Positions 17,350 to 25,525 of a DNA stretch of 64,000 nt are shown here, one piece after another (positions within the stretch are counted from its first letter, which is position 1; each line of letters opens with the position of its first letter). The position numbers and the translations under genes were made by a program. This DNA is from Ruminococcus sp. Phil11 (GTDB taxonomy: Bacteria; Bacillota; Clostridia; Oscillospirales; Ruminococcaceae), in NCBI GenBank assembly GCA_001940925.1, contig MSGZ01000042.1, positions 190,970-254,969 on the forward strand, written 5' to 3'. The notes under the pieces were generated by a model. The model did no database searches. It was not told the DNA's origin and saw nothing but the letters and a program-made list of their open reading frames with translations.

Positions 17350-18091
17350 CGGATTCCTCCTCCGGCAGCAGTTCGGGTTCTGCGGTGACGGACGGGTCAT
17401 AGGCTGCGCCGGGTGCCTTGCCCTGCGTATCCCGCAGCGGATAGATGCCGTCAAACACCGCGTAATACTTGACCGGCACATAGCGGTTCAGATGACATTT
17501 GCCGAAGTACCACTGCTGAAATGTACAGATCTGCGTCAGATCCTCGAAAAAGGCGTGCACCTCGAGCCGCTGCATCATATCGACGCGCAGGCAGTCCTTC
17601 AATGAAGCGGGCGGCTCATGCGTGATGATGTAATCAACAGTATTGTCATGCGCCTTGAGGTTCTCTGCCGCGTGGAGGATCTCCTCGTAGGTCGGCTGTT
17701 CGCGCTCCCACCAGTTCTCGGCGGTGCGGTATTCAAAATCCTGCGAGTGTCCGCCGCCGAAGGTAAAGAACCGCTTGCCGCAGATCGTATAGATCTCGCC
17801 GCGCAGCAGATGCACGAGGTTCGGCGCGATCACGCGTGCGTTCCCGCCGTTCCACTCCCCGACCGGATAGGCTTCCAGCATATCGTAGTTCTCGTGGCAG
17901 CCGTCCACGAATGCGACCGTATATTTCAGGTCGGTGAGCTTTTCGCGGAGCTTCTGCTCCTTTTTGGAATCGTCCCAGAAAAAGCCGAAGTCCCCGCAGA
18001 CGATGACGATATCGTTCGCATCCGCCTTTTTGAGCAGCGGGTGCTTGAAGCGGGAAAAATCGCCGTGCGTGTCGCCGGTCACATATACCAT
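17342..18091 (-). CDS. calcineurin-like metallophosphoesterase
   Basis: 249 residues. Motifs of the metallophosphatase fold occur in order: GDTHGDF (metal Asp and His), VCGDFGFFWD (GD-x-x), DGCHENYDML (GNHD variant with C and E, still with N-H order changed to C-H-E-N), and ITHEPP (His). The N-terminal MVYVTGDTHGD is typical of bacterial serine/threonine-phosphatase-like or nucleotide phosphoesterases. Substrate unknown. A tail of about 30 residues (AEPELLPEEESDV) is acidic. The start follows AAGGAG. It lies between a decayed HepT and an MscS channel, in one probable transcript. Confidence 0.85.
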   Translation of the reverse strand: MVYVTGDTHGDFSRFKHPLLKKADANDIVIVCGDFGFFWDDSKKEQKLREKLTDLKYTVAFVDGCHENYDMLEAYPVGEWNGGNARVIAPNLVHLLRGEIYTICGKRFFTFGGGHSQDFEYRTAENWWEREQPTYEEILHAAENLKAHDNTVDYIITHEPPASLKDCLRVDMMQRLEVHAFFEDLTQICTFQQWYFGKCHLNRYVPVKYYAVFDGIYPLRDTQGKAPGAAYDPSVTAEPELLPEEESDV

Positions 18092-18102
18092 AGTGTTCTC
18101 CT

Positions 18103-18286
18103 TTATTCAATCAGTTCTCTGATCTGTTCAATCAGAACAGGCAGTTCCTCAAACACGACTTCTGCAATAATATTCCAGTTCGTGCCGTCATAATCGTGAA
18201 CCAGCCTGTGCCTCGGTGAGATAGTTCATCAGTTTGACAGCATTATCGTATATTTTCTGTATTCTTTGTTCGTCTTGATACTTCAT
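18103..18286 (-). pseudogene. decayed HepT-like HEPN toxin
   Basis: The frame opens with ATGA overlapping the stop of the MNT gene, the standard arrangement, and reads MKYQDEQRIQKIYDNAVKLM then NYLTEAQ, a plausible HEPN first helix, but stops after 32 codons. The next frame, without its own start, encodes HRLVHDYDGTNWNIIAEVVF then EELPVLIEQIRELIE up to 18103. RLVHDY matches the Rx4-6H catalytic motif (R-x-x-x-x-H form) and C-terminus of HepT/DUF86 toxins. The middle of about 50 to 80 residues is missing and the junction is out of frame. I infer an internal deletion that removed toxin activity. Confidence 0.75.
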
Positions 18287-18585
18287 GCCACCTTGACCCT
18301 CTCTTTCATGATCGTTTCATAGAAGGAACTGTCGCGGTTGACTTCATGGATCTCAAAAACATCTATTTCTTTCTGTATTATCATGCGCAGTTCTTCGGCA
18401 AAGGCAAAAACAGAGGTAAGTTTGAAGTCCTTGCCACCAAACACAAGAAAGTCAATGTCACTGGAGGGAGTCGCTTCATTTCTCGCATAGGAGCCGAAAA
18501 TATACACCTCGCTGATATGATATTTTTCCGCAAGCGGCTTCACGACCCGCTGAATATCGCTGAAAGACAAAATGTTCTCTGACAT
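18283..18585 (-). CDS. MNT-type nucleotidyltransferase antitoxin (MntA-like)
   Basis: 100 residues. FGSYARNEATPSSDIDFLVF contains the GSx10DxD signature of minimal nucleotidyltransferases, and KEIDVFEI has the third acidic residue. In HepT/MntA pairs this protein adds AMP units to the HEPN ribonuclease and silences it. It has a strong ribosome site (TAAGGAG, eight bases). Its partner gene, overlapping by four bases, is broken, so this antitoxin seems orphaned. It sits 49 bases after the tex stop on the same strand. Confidence 0.85.
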   Translation of the reverse strand: MSENILSFSDIQRVVKPLAEKYHISEVYIFGSYARNEATPSSDIDFLVFGGKDFKLTSVFAFAEELRMIIQKEIDVFEIHEVNRDSSFYETIMKERVKVA

Positions 18586-18634
18586 TTTTTCATCTCCTTA
18601 CGAAACAGGCTTTTTGCTTCTCCGCATTTTCCGT

Positions 18635-20809
18635 TTACATATCCAGATCCGCCTGCGAGACGCCCTTCATGGTCAGGCTGATGCGCTTGCGCTTGGCATC
18701 GACCTCGAGCACGCGGACACGGACGATCTGCCCGACCTTGACGATATCGAGCGGATGCTTAACGAATTTGTTTGCCAGCTGCGACACATGGACAAGGCCG
18801 TCCTCATGCACGCCGATATCCACAAATGCGCCGAAATCAATGATATTGCGCACCGTGCCGACCAGCTCCATGCCGGGCTTTAAATCCTCTGCAGTCATGA
18901 TATCGCCGCTGCGCATCAGCGGTTTCGGGAGCTCGTCGCGGGGGTCGCGGCCGGGCTTCTGCAGCTCCTTGACGATATCGCGGAGCGTCGGCTCACCGAT
19001 GCCCAGCTTTGCCGCCATATTTGCGCAGCCTGCCTTTGTGACTGCCTCGTTCAGCTTCGAGAGGTCGCCGCCGACATCGGCAAGCGTATAGCCGCATTCG
19101 TTCAGCAAAGCCTCTGCCGCCGCATAGCTTTCCGGATGCACGCCGGTGTTGTCCAGCGGGTTCTTTCCGTTCCGCACCCGCAGGAAGCCCGCGCAGAGCT
19201 CATAGGCCTTTGCACCGAGCTTCGGCACCTTCATCAGTGCCTTTCTGGACGTAAATGCGCCGTTTTCCTCGCGGTATGCAACAATGTTGTGCGCAATGCC
19301 GCTGTGAATGCCCGAAATATACGAGAGCAGCGAGCCGGATGCCGTATTGAGATCAACGCCGACCGCGTTCACGCAGTCCTCGACCACGCCGGTCAGGGAT
19401 TCGTTCAGTCTTGCGGGCGGCATATCATGCTGATATTCGCCGACGCCGATCGCCTTCGGCTCGATTTTGACAAGCTCGGCCAGCGGGTCCTGCAGTCTTC
19501 TCGCAATGGAGACCGCAGAGCGCAGCGCGACGTCATAATCCGGAAATTCCTCTGCCGCCAGCTTGGACGCAGAATACACCGACGCGCCCGCCTCGCTGAC
19601 GACCATATACGCGGCTTTGCACTCCGGCAGCTCGTGCAGGATCTCCGCGACGATCTGCTCCGATTCGCGGGAGGCCGTGCCGTTGCCGATCGCGATCGCC
19701 TCGACATGATGCTGCGTAATCAGCCGTTTCAGTTTCAGTTTATCGCGCTCGATCGCCTGCTTGGAATTCGCCGTGATATGCACGACGTCGGTCGCGATGA
19801 CCTTGCCGGTCGGATCGACGATCGCAACCTTGCAGCCTGTCCGGAAGCCGGGGTCAAGTCCGAGCGTAATCATGCCCTTCATCGGGGGCTGCAGCAGTAA
19901 CTGCCGCAGGTTCGAGGAAAACACCGTGATCGCCTGCTCCGCAGCGGCCTCGGTCAGAGAGGCGCGCACCTCGCGCTGTACCGCGGGGAGCAGCGATTTT
20001 TTGTATGCTTCGAGCGCGGCGGTCTCGACAAGCTGACCCGCCGGTGCCTGATTCTTCACATAAGCCTTGGTGACGATCTGCTCGCCGAGCCCCTCCGGCA
20101 TCGTGACGGCAACCTTCAGATAGCCCTCTTTTTCGCCGCGGTTGATCGCAAGGATACGGTGCTTTGCGGCCTTCTCGACAAGCTCCGCATAATCATAATA
20201 GTTGCGGTACACACTGTCCTCGTCGGGGTCGGTCGCCTTGACGGTCAGGCTGCCGCGCAGTCCGAGCACATTGCGCAGACGCTTCCGGAGCTCCGCGTCA
20301 TCGGAGACGGTCTCCGCAATAATGTCAAGAGCACCGGCAAGCGCGGCTTCAACGTCCGGGACTTCCTTTTCCGCATCGACAAAGGCAGCGGCTTCCTGCG
20401 CAGGATCCGTGTTCATTTTCTGCTCCATGATCAGCAAGGCAAGCGGTTCCAGGCCGCGTGCCTTTGCAACGGACGCCTTGGTCTTGCGCTTCTGCTTATA
20501 GGGGCGGTAGAGGTCCTCGGCCTCAACGAGCGTTTTTGCCGCGGAGATCGCCTCGGCGAGCTCGGGCGTCATTTTTTCGAGCGCGGTGATCGCGTCGGTG
20601 ATCTCCTGCTTGCGTTCCTCGAGCTTGCGCAGATAATTGAGGCGGTCGCTCAGCGCATGAAGCGTCTGGTCGTCAAGGGAGCCGGTAACCTCCTTGCGGT
20701 AACGTGCGATAAAGGGAACTGTTTTGCCCTCGTCCAGCAGCGCGACGGCGTTGGTCACCTGCTCGGGGCGGAGCTTGAGTTCCTCTGCAATTTGTTTCAG
20801 AATATCCAT
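18635..20809 (-). CDS. tex: Tex family RNA-binding transcription accessory protein
   Basis: 724 residues, normal length. N-terminal helical Tex domain with ELKLRPEQVTNAVALLDEG and TVPFIARYRKEVTGSLDDQ, a YqgF-like RNase H fold (ITLGLDPGFRTGCKVAIVD, then AIGNGTASRESE), HhH domains (GVDLNTASGSLLSYISGI) and a C-terminal S1 RNA-binding domain (GMELVGTVRNIIDFGAFVDI). Tex acts on transcription and RNA turnover in the cytoplasm. The start is the ATG after GGAGGTATAAC. A sigma-A promoter lies upstream, its -35 abutting an R2 element. Confidence 0.95.
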   Translation of the reverse strand: MDILKQIAEELKLRPEQVTNAVALLDEGKTVPFIARYRKEVTGSLDDQTLHALSDRLNYLRKLEERKQEITDAITALEKMTPELAEAISAAKTLVEAEDLYRPYKQKRKTKASVAKARGLEPLALLIMEQKMNTDPAQEAAAFVDAEKEVPDVEAALAGALDIIAETVSDDAELRKRLRNVLGLRGSLTVKATDPDEDSVYRNYYDYAELVEKAAKHRILAINRGEKEGYLKVAVTMPEGLGEQIVTKAYVKNQAPAGQLVETAALEAYKKSLLPAVQREVRASLTEAAAEQAITVFSSNLRQLLLQPPMKGMITLGLDPGFRTGCKVAIVDPTGKVIATDVVHITANSKQAIERDKLKLKRLITQHHVEAIAIGNGTASRESEQIVAEILHELPECKAAYMVVSEAGASVYSASKLAAEEFPDYDVALRSAVSIARRLQDPLAELVKIEPKAIGVGEYQHDMPPARLNESLTGVVEDCVNAVGVDLNTASGSLLSYISGIHSGIAHNIVAYREENGAFTSRKALMKVPKLGAKAYELCAGFLRVRNGKNPLDNTGVHPESYAAAEALLNECGYTLADVGGDLSKLNEAVTKAGCANMAAKLGIGEPTLRDIVKELQKPGRDPRDELPKPLMRSGDIMTAEDLKPGMELVGTVRNIIDFGAFVDIGVHEDGLVHVSQLANKFVKHPLDIVKVGQIVRVRVLEVDAKRKRISLTMKGVSQADLDM

Positions 20810-20839
20810 GTTATACCTCCGTAAGAAATGCTGTCTATT

Positions 20840-20868
20840 ATTATAGCATATTATCCGGGGAATTTCAA
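20840..20868 (-). promoter_or_regulatory. sigma-A promoter of tex
   Basis: Minus strand TTGAAA (20863-20868), 17 bases, TATAAT (20840-20845). The CTCCCATTGAAATTC context is identical to that at the ppk promoter. Confidence 0.82.
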
Positions 20869-21018
20869 TGGGAGAAAAATAAAAAAGTGAAGAATGAAGA
20901 GTGAATAACGAAGAATGAATAACGGCGGTATCGCCTGCGGCGATTGATTTTGATATGCCCGAAGTGCACACCGCTGTTATTCACTCTTCACTATTCGTCA
21001 TTCACTATTCACTAAAAA
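20863..21018 (-). repeat. R2 element, copy 2 (upstream of tex promoter)
   Basis: Read on the minus strand it starts TTTTTTAGTGAATAGTGAA, has TGACGAATAGTGAAGAGTG near one end and inverted CTTCACTTTTTT near the other, then CTCCCATTGAAATTC. The order matches the copy before ppk. A fragment with two ACTATTCAC units occurs at about 21366-21392. Confidence 0.75.
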
Positions 21019-21035
21019 ATTATGATCGGTACGCT

Positions 21036-21163
21036 TCCGGCGCGCTTCAGCATTGGGAGAAGCGACCTTACAGAAGCCGCGATCAGCGGCGTGTGCTTGG
21101 CTGATTGGGAGCGTATCGCCTGCCGCCCCCGGATGGAATCGCCCGCGGGGGCTGCCCCGCCGC
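21036..21163 (+). repeat. R1 element, copy d
   Basis: GCTTCAGCATTGGGAGAAG, then GCCGCGATCAGCGGCGTG, GCTGATTGGGAGCGTATCGC, and GAATCGCCCGCGGGGGC. It is the first of four R1 copies in this long intergenic region. Confidence 0.8.
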
Positions 21164-21168
21164 AATTC

Positions 21169-21247
21169 CTGAGAGGAAACCACAAGAGAGGTGAGAGAGT
21201 GCTCCTTCGTCGCTTATTCTCTCCCCTCCCTTAAGGTTTCCTCTCAG
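21169..21247. repeat. 79-base inverted-repeat segment
   Basis: CTGAGAGGAAACC (21169-21181) is the perfect inverse complement of GGTTTCCTCTCAG (21235-21247). Inner purine-rich GAGAGGTGAGAGAG and pyrimidine-rich CTCTCCCCTCCC strings extend the pairing imperfectly. It lies between R1 copies and codes for nothing visible. Confidence 0.65.
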
Positions 21248-21410
21248 ACTCTCTTTCCTTATTCCTCCCCTCTCTTGCGTCGCTGCGCATACCTTTGTCT
21301 GTATGGCTGTTTTCAGTTCTGCGTTTCGTTTCGCTTCTCGCTGTAATAGGGGCATCTCCCGAAAATACTATTCACCATGCACTATTCACTGAAATCAGGA
21401 TTACCGGTAT
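21248..21410. other. intergenic stretch without recognised gene
   Basis: Pyrimidine-rich DNA, a fragment of R2 (about 21366-21392) and no frame with a ribosome site or family motif. Confidence 0.5.
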
Positions 21411-21480
21411 GCTGTCGGCGGGCTTCAGCATTGGGAGCAGTTATTCCAAAGCAGCCGCCCTGCGGTGCTGGCTCCGTGTA
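21411..21480 (+). repeat. R1 element, copy e (truncated)
   Basis: GGCTTCAGCATTGGGAGCAG and a GCCGCCCTGCGGTG hairpin are present; the later modules are missing. Confidence 0.65.
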
Positions 21481-21530
21481 CCCCTCCACCGCTTCGCGGT
21501 TCCCCTCCCCTTTCAGGGGAGGCTTGGGGA

Positions 21531-21650
21531 AAGCTTCAGCGTTGGGAGCAGTTACGCCAAAGAAGCCGCGATCAGCGGCGTGTACTTGGCAAATTGGGGG
21601 AGCATCGCCAACCGTCTCCGGAGGAAATCGCCCGCGCAGGCTCTGCGCCC
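21531..21650 (+). repeat. R1 element, copy f
   Basis: GCTTCAGCGTTGGGAGCAG, GCCGCGATCAGCGGCGTG, TTGGCAAATTGGGGGAGC and GGAAATCGCCCGCGCAGGC. It is nearly identical to copy g. Confidence 0.8.
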
Positions 21651-21664
21651 CTTTCAGGGGAGGC

Positions 21665-21790
21665 TCGCGGCGGGCTTCAGCGTTGGGAGAAGTTACGCCA
21701 AAGAAGCCGCGTTTAGCGGCGTGTACTTGGCAAATTGGGGGAGCATCGCCAACCGTCTCCGGAGGAAATCGCCCGCGGGGGCTCCCCGCT
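21665..21790 (+). repeat. R1 element, copy g
   Basis: Same order of modules as copy f, with the hairpin loop changed (GCCGCGTTTAGCGGC) while the arms are kept. Confidence 0.8.
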
Positions 21791-21876
21791 TTGGGCAAAA
21801 AAACGGGAAGTTTCCCCGTGAGAGTGCGGTTCCGAAAAGTTTTTCAAAAAAAATCTGTGATTTTGCAAAAAAACAC

Positions 21877-21905
21877 TTGCTTTTTTTTGTGAAGTATGCT
21901 AAAAT
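21877..21905 (+). promoter_or_regulatory. probable promoter of the ddl-like operon
   Basis: TTGCTT (21877-21882), 17 bases, TAAAAT (21900-21905). It leaves an untranslated leader of about 190 bases. Confidence 0.6.
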
Positions 21906-22097
21906 AGGAATGTACGAAAAATCGGCGCGGATCGCATCAGTTCTGCGTGTTCACGCACTTTTTTCGTGATATCAGCGTTTTTCATTGGTTTCTGCGCGGA
22001 CGCATCAGAATTATGCACAAATGGCAAAATGCCCAAAAGAACGAAAGAATCCAACATCAGACGCATGAACGCAACATCTTGAAAGGGGCGCAAGGCA

Positions 22098-23120
22098 ATG
22101 GCAAAACTCCGGCTGCTGATCCTGTTCGGCGGCGCATCCAATGAATATGAGACCTCATGCAGAACGGCTGCAGCGATCCTTCACACACTGGAGGACGACC
22201 GGTTCGAGATCGTGCCGGTCGGCATCAGCAAAAAAGGCAGATGGCTCTATTTTCCCGGCGAGACCGAGGAGATCGGCAGCGGCAAGTGGATCGAGAATCC
22301 CGACTGCTCCCCCGCGATCCTCTCCCCGGACCCCGCACACCGCGGCATCCTCATCATGGAGGACGGCAGCTATACGCTCAAGCGCATCGACGTCGTGTTC
22401 TCCGTGCTCATGGGCAAATACGGCGAGGACGGTGCCGTGCAGGGTCTCTGCGAGCTCTCGCATATCCCGTATGTCGGGAACAGCATTCTCGGTTCGGCGA
22501 TCTGCCGCAGCAAGGCAGTCACGCATTCCGTGCTGAGTGCCGCACACATCCCGATGCCGCACTGGACGACCGTCGCACAGCGCAACATGAGCCGTCTGGA
22601 ACATGAATACGACCGCATTGAGGAGCTGCTGGAATATCCGGTCTATGTCAAGCCGTCCGGCTGCAATTCCGCCGTCGCGTCCGGCATTGCCGCGAACCGT
22701 GCAGAGCTGGCCGCGCATGTCAAGCGCGCCTTTACGCAGGACAGCACCGTCCTTGTGGAGGAGCTCGTCCGCGGCAGAGAATTCCGCATCGGCGTGTTCG
22801 GCTACGATCTGCCGTTTGCATCGTTTGTCGGGGAGCTGAAGGACGGTACCCTGACCGTTCCGGCCGACCTTGACGACACCACTTCCCAGACAATCCGCGA
22901 GCTCGCGATCACCGCCTATCAGGCACTGGAATGCCGGTCGCTGGCACTGTTCGATCTCTTTTATACCGAGCGCGGCGATATCCTGTTCGGTGAGGTCAAT
23001 ACCCTGCCGGAGCTGACCGAGCAGGCGATCTATCCTGCGCTGATGGGCGACCTCGGTATGCGGTTCCGCTATCTGCTCGAAAAGCTCATTGAGCAGGCGA
23101 TCGAGCACGCAGACCGCTGA
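22098..23120 (+). CDS. divergent D-alanine-D-alanine ligase-like ATP-grasp protein
   Basis: 340 residues with the Ddl layout: N-terminal LRLLILFGGASNEYETS, YGEDGAVQGLCE, IPYVGNSILGSAICRSK, an ATP-grasp core (PVYVKPSGCNSAVASG, VLVEELVRGREFRIGVFG) and C-terminal ILFGEVNTLPELTEQAIYP. Metal ligands Asp (LFDLF) and Glu/Asn (GEVNT) remain. Several residues needed for D-Ala binding in classical Ddl differ: His of HGxxGEDG is Met, the GSSVG loop is NSAVA, the Arg before the metal Asp is Leu, and the omega-loop Tyr segment is shortened. It is probably a peptide ligase of the cell wall or a related pathway, but D-Ala-D-Ala specificity is doubtful. DUF1934 and argS follow closely. Confidence 0.7.
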   Translation: MAKLRLLILFGGASNEYETSCRTAAAILHTLEDDRFEIVPVGISKKGRWLYFPGETEEIGSGKWIENPDCSPAILSPDPAHRGILIMEDGSYTLKRIDVVFSVLMGKYGEDGAVQGLCELSHIPYVGNSILGSAICRSKAVTHSVLSAAHIPMPHWTTVAQRNMSRLEHEYDRIEELLEYPVYVKPSGCNSAVASGIAANRAELAAHVKRAFTQDSTVLVEELVRGREFRIGVFGYDLPFASFVGELKDGTLTVPADLDDTTSQTIRELAITAYQALECRSLALFDLFYTERGDILFGEVNTLPELTEQAIYPALMGDLGMRFRYLLEKLIEQAIEHADR

Positions 23121-23144
23121 GCAAATCCCACGGAGGTCAGAATA

Positions 23145-23594
23145 TTGGCAAGAAAAAAACACGAACGCAATGAAAACGCCGTCGTCCGCATCACGAGCAT
23201 CCAGACCGCGGAGGGCGAAACGGATCAGTCCGAGCTGAACACCACCGCGTCCTACCGGATCACGCCGGAGGCTGCGGAGATCACATACACCGAGCTGGAT
23301 GAGACCGGCGACGTCAGCGGCGAAACAATCGTCACCGTGCTGCATGACGGGCTGGTCACGATCCGCAAGACCGGCTTTGCCGATGCGCTCATGATCCTTG
23401 AACGCGGCAAGACGCACCCGGTCAAATACAGCACGATGCTCGGCACAATGGAAATGCTGCTCTGCGCACTTGATATCCGCGCGGAGCTCGACGAGGAAGG
23501 CGGCAGCCTGCACCTCAGATATCTCATTGATATCGGGGAGGCCTATTCCGCTCAGAACACGATTGATCTGCGGGTCAGCCTGCGCAGCAGCTGA
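23145..23594 (+). CDS. DUF1934 beta-barrel protein (YwiB-like)
   Basis: 149 residues from a TTG that follows GGAGGTCAGAATA. Segments VVRITSIQTAEGETDQSEL, ASYRITPEAAEITYTELDET, and LRYLIDIGEAYSAQNTIDL match the DUF1934 family, small lipocalin-like barrels encoded next to argS in many Firmicutes. Function is unknown. The spacing of 24 bases from the ligase-like gene and 45 bases to argS suggests one operon. Confidence 0.8.
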   Translation: MARKKHERNENAVVRITSIQTAEGETDQSELNTTASYRITPEAAEITYTELDETGDVSGETIVTVLHDGLVTIRKTGFADALMILERGKTHPVKYSTMLGTMEMLLCALDIRAELDEEGGSLHLRYLIDIGEAYSAQNTIDLRVSLRSS

Positions 23595-23639
23595 TCCCGC
23601 TGGTTCATAGAAATTCACGCTATGAAAGGAGTGCTGCAC

Positions 23640-25409
23640 TTGAATCACATTTCCGCTTCCGCAACGGAAGCAAAAAATCTGATCATGGAGGCAATGGGGC
23701 GTCTGGTCGCCGAAGGGGTCTTCCCTGCGGAGCCGCTGCCTGCCTTCAATATTGAAATCCCCGCAGACCGTGCACACGGCGACTTCGCAGCAAACGTCGC
23801 AATGGTCTCCGCAAAGGCACTGCACATGGCACCGCGGAAAATCGCCGAGGCGATCGAAGGTGCACTGGTACTGGAGGGCTCGTCCTTTGACAAGGTCGAG
23901 ATCGCAGGACCCGGCTTCATGAACTTCTATCTCGCACAGAAATGGTATTCCGGCGTGGTGAAGAACATCACAAAGGAGGGCGCGGATTACGGCAGATCCG
24001 ATACCGGCAAGGGTCAGCGCGTGCTCGTGGAATTCGTTTCCGCAAACCCGACCGGCCCGATGCATGTCGGCAATGCCCGCGGCGGTGCGATCGGCGACAG
24101 CTTAGCTTCCGTTTTACAGGCGGCAGGCTATGAGACCGAGCGCGAATTCTACATCAACGACGCCGGCAATCAGATCGAGAAATTCGGCAAGTCGCTCGAC
24201 CTGCGGTATATGCAGCTCTGCTCGGACAAGGGACAGGCTGTGATGCAGCAGACCGGCAGCACCGAGGAGCTCTGCAAGGCGGTCTACGGCGAAAACGGCA
24301 ATACCGCGGATTTCCCGATGCCCGAGGACGTCTATCTCGGTCAGGACATCATCGCACACGCAAAGGGCTACTACGACCTGAACGGCAGCGCACTCTCTGC
24401 GCAGCCCGAGGCCGACCGCCGCAAGGCACTCGTCGCGTATGCGCTCCCGAAGAACATTCAGGGATTAAAGGACGATCTTGCGCAGTACCGCATCCACTAT
24501 GACACATGGTTCGCGGAGAGCACGCTGCATGAAAACGGCAGCGTCGCGGGGATCATTCAGCAGCTCAAAGACAGCGGCTACACCTACGAGCAGGACGGCG
24601 CACTCTGGTTCAAGGCCGAAGCACTCGGCGCAGACAAGGATTTCGTCATCGTCCGCTCGAACGGCATCCCGACCTATGTCGTGCCGGATATCGCATACCA
24701 TTACAATAAGCTTGTGACCAGAGGCTTTGACCGCGCGATCGATATTCTCGGCGCGGATCATCACGGCTATGTCCCCCGCCTGAAGGCAGCACTGAAAGCC
24801 CTCGGCGTCGATGCCGACCGGCTGACCGTCGTGCTGATGCAGATGGTCGCGGTGATGCGGGACGGTCACCCCGTCAAGCAGTCCAAGCGCAGCGGCAAGG
24901 CTCTGACGCTCGTCACGCTGCTGGAGGATATCCCGGTCGATGCGGCAAGATTCTTCTTCAATCTGCGGGAGGCAAATTCCCACTTTGAATTTGACCTTGA
25001 CCTCGCAGTCGAGAAGTCCTCGTCGAACCCGGTATACTATGTACAGTATGCGCACGCAAGAATCTGCAGCCTGATCCGCAATCTCGCGGAGGCCGGCGTT
25101 CCGGTCCCTGCCGCGGAAAGCGCGGAGCTCGACCTGCTCGCTGCCCCGGCAGAGCGTGAGCTGATCCGTCAGCTGGCACTGATGCCCGCGGAGATCGAGA
25201 CGGCGGCAAAGGCACTTGACCCGTCCAGACTGACGAAGTATTCGGTCGATCTTGCGGCGCAGTTCCACAAGTTCTACGACGCCTGCAAGGTGCGCGATGC
25301 GGAGACCCCGCAGCTGCGCGATGCAAGACTCCTGCTCTGCTCCGCAACCTGTCAGGTGCTCGGCAATGCGCTCGGGCTCCTCAAGGTATCTGCGCCGGAG
25401 AAAATGTAA
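23640..25409 (+). CDS. argS: arginyl-tRNA synthetase
   Basis: 589 residues. It charges tRNA-Arg. The N-terminal Add-1 domain is followed by the HIGH-type motif in SANPTGPMHVGNARGG, by FYINDAGNQIEKFGKSL, and by HPVKQSKRSGKALTL at the KMSKS position, then the C-terminal anticodon-binding DALR domain (YVQYAHARICSLIRN onwards). The start is the TTG at 23640, because AAAGGAG lies eight bases upstream; the ATG at 23622 precedes that ribosome site. The last residues run to a terminator. Confidence 0.94.
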   Translation: MNHISASATEAKNLIMEAMGRLVAEGVFPAEPLPAFNIEIPADRAHGDFAANVAMVSAKALHMAPRKIAEAIEGALVLEGSSFDKVEIAGPGFMNFYLAQKWYSGVVKNITKEGADYGRSDTGKGQRVLVEFVSANPTGPMHVGNARGGAIGDSLASVLQAAGYETEREFYINDAGNQIEKFGKSLDLRYMQLCSDKGQAVMQQTGSTEELCKAVYGENGNTADFPMPEDVYLGQDIIAHAKGYYDLNGSALSAQPEADRRKALVAYALPKNIQGLKDDLAQYRIHYDTWFAESTLHENGSVAGIIQQLKDSGYTYEQDGALWFKAEALGADKDFVIVRSNGIPTYVVPDIAYHYNKLVTRGFDRAIDILGADHHGYVPRLKAALKALGVDADRLTVVLMQMVAVMRDGHPVKQSKRSGKALTLVTLLEDIPVDAARFFFNLREANSHFEFDLDLAVEKSSSNPVYYVQYAHARICSLIRNLAEAGVPVPAAESAELDLLAAPAERELIRQLALMPAEIETAAKALDPSRLTKYSVDLAAQFHKFYDACKVRDAETPQLRDARLLLCSATCQVLGNALGLLKVSAPEKM

Positions 25410-25449
25410 CCGGATTGTAATAATTCGGAGCGTGCAAATCCGGTTTTTC
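25408..25449 (+). terminator. terminator after argS
   Basis: AACCGGATT (25408-25416) pairs with AATCCGGTT (25437-25445), then a T run. The stem starts inside the argS stop codon. Confidence 0.7.
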
Positions 25450-25525
25450 ATCCTGTGATTCGGTATTTTTCACAATGAAAACGTCGAAAAAAGACCGAAA
25501 TCACGGAATATTAACACTTTGTTCA

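Noticed and set aside
21295-21969. Rightward frames of up to 224 codons over the R1 cluster
   Set aside because: They only translate repeated R1 units in several frames and have no ribosome site.
22155-24065. A leftward 636-codon frame across the ddl-like, DUF1934 and argS genes
   Set aside because: It crosses three real genes, has no start signal and no recognisable domain.
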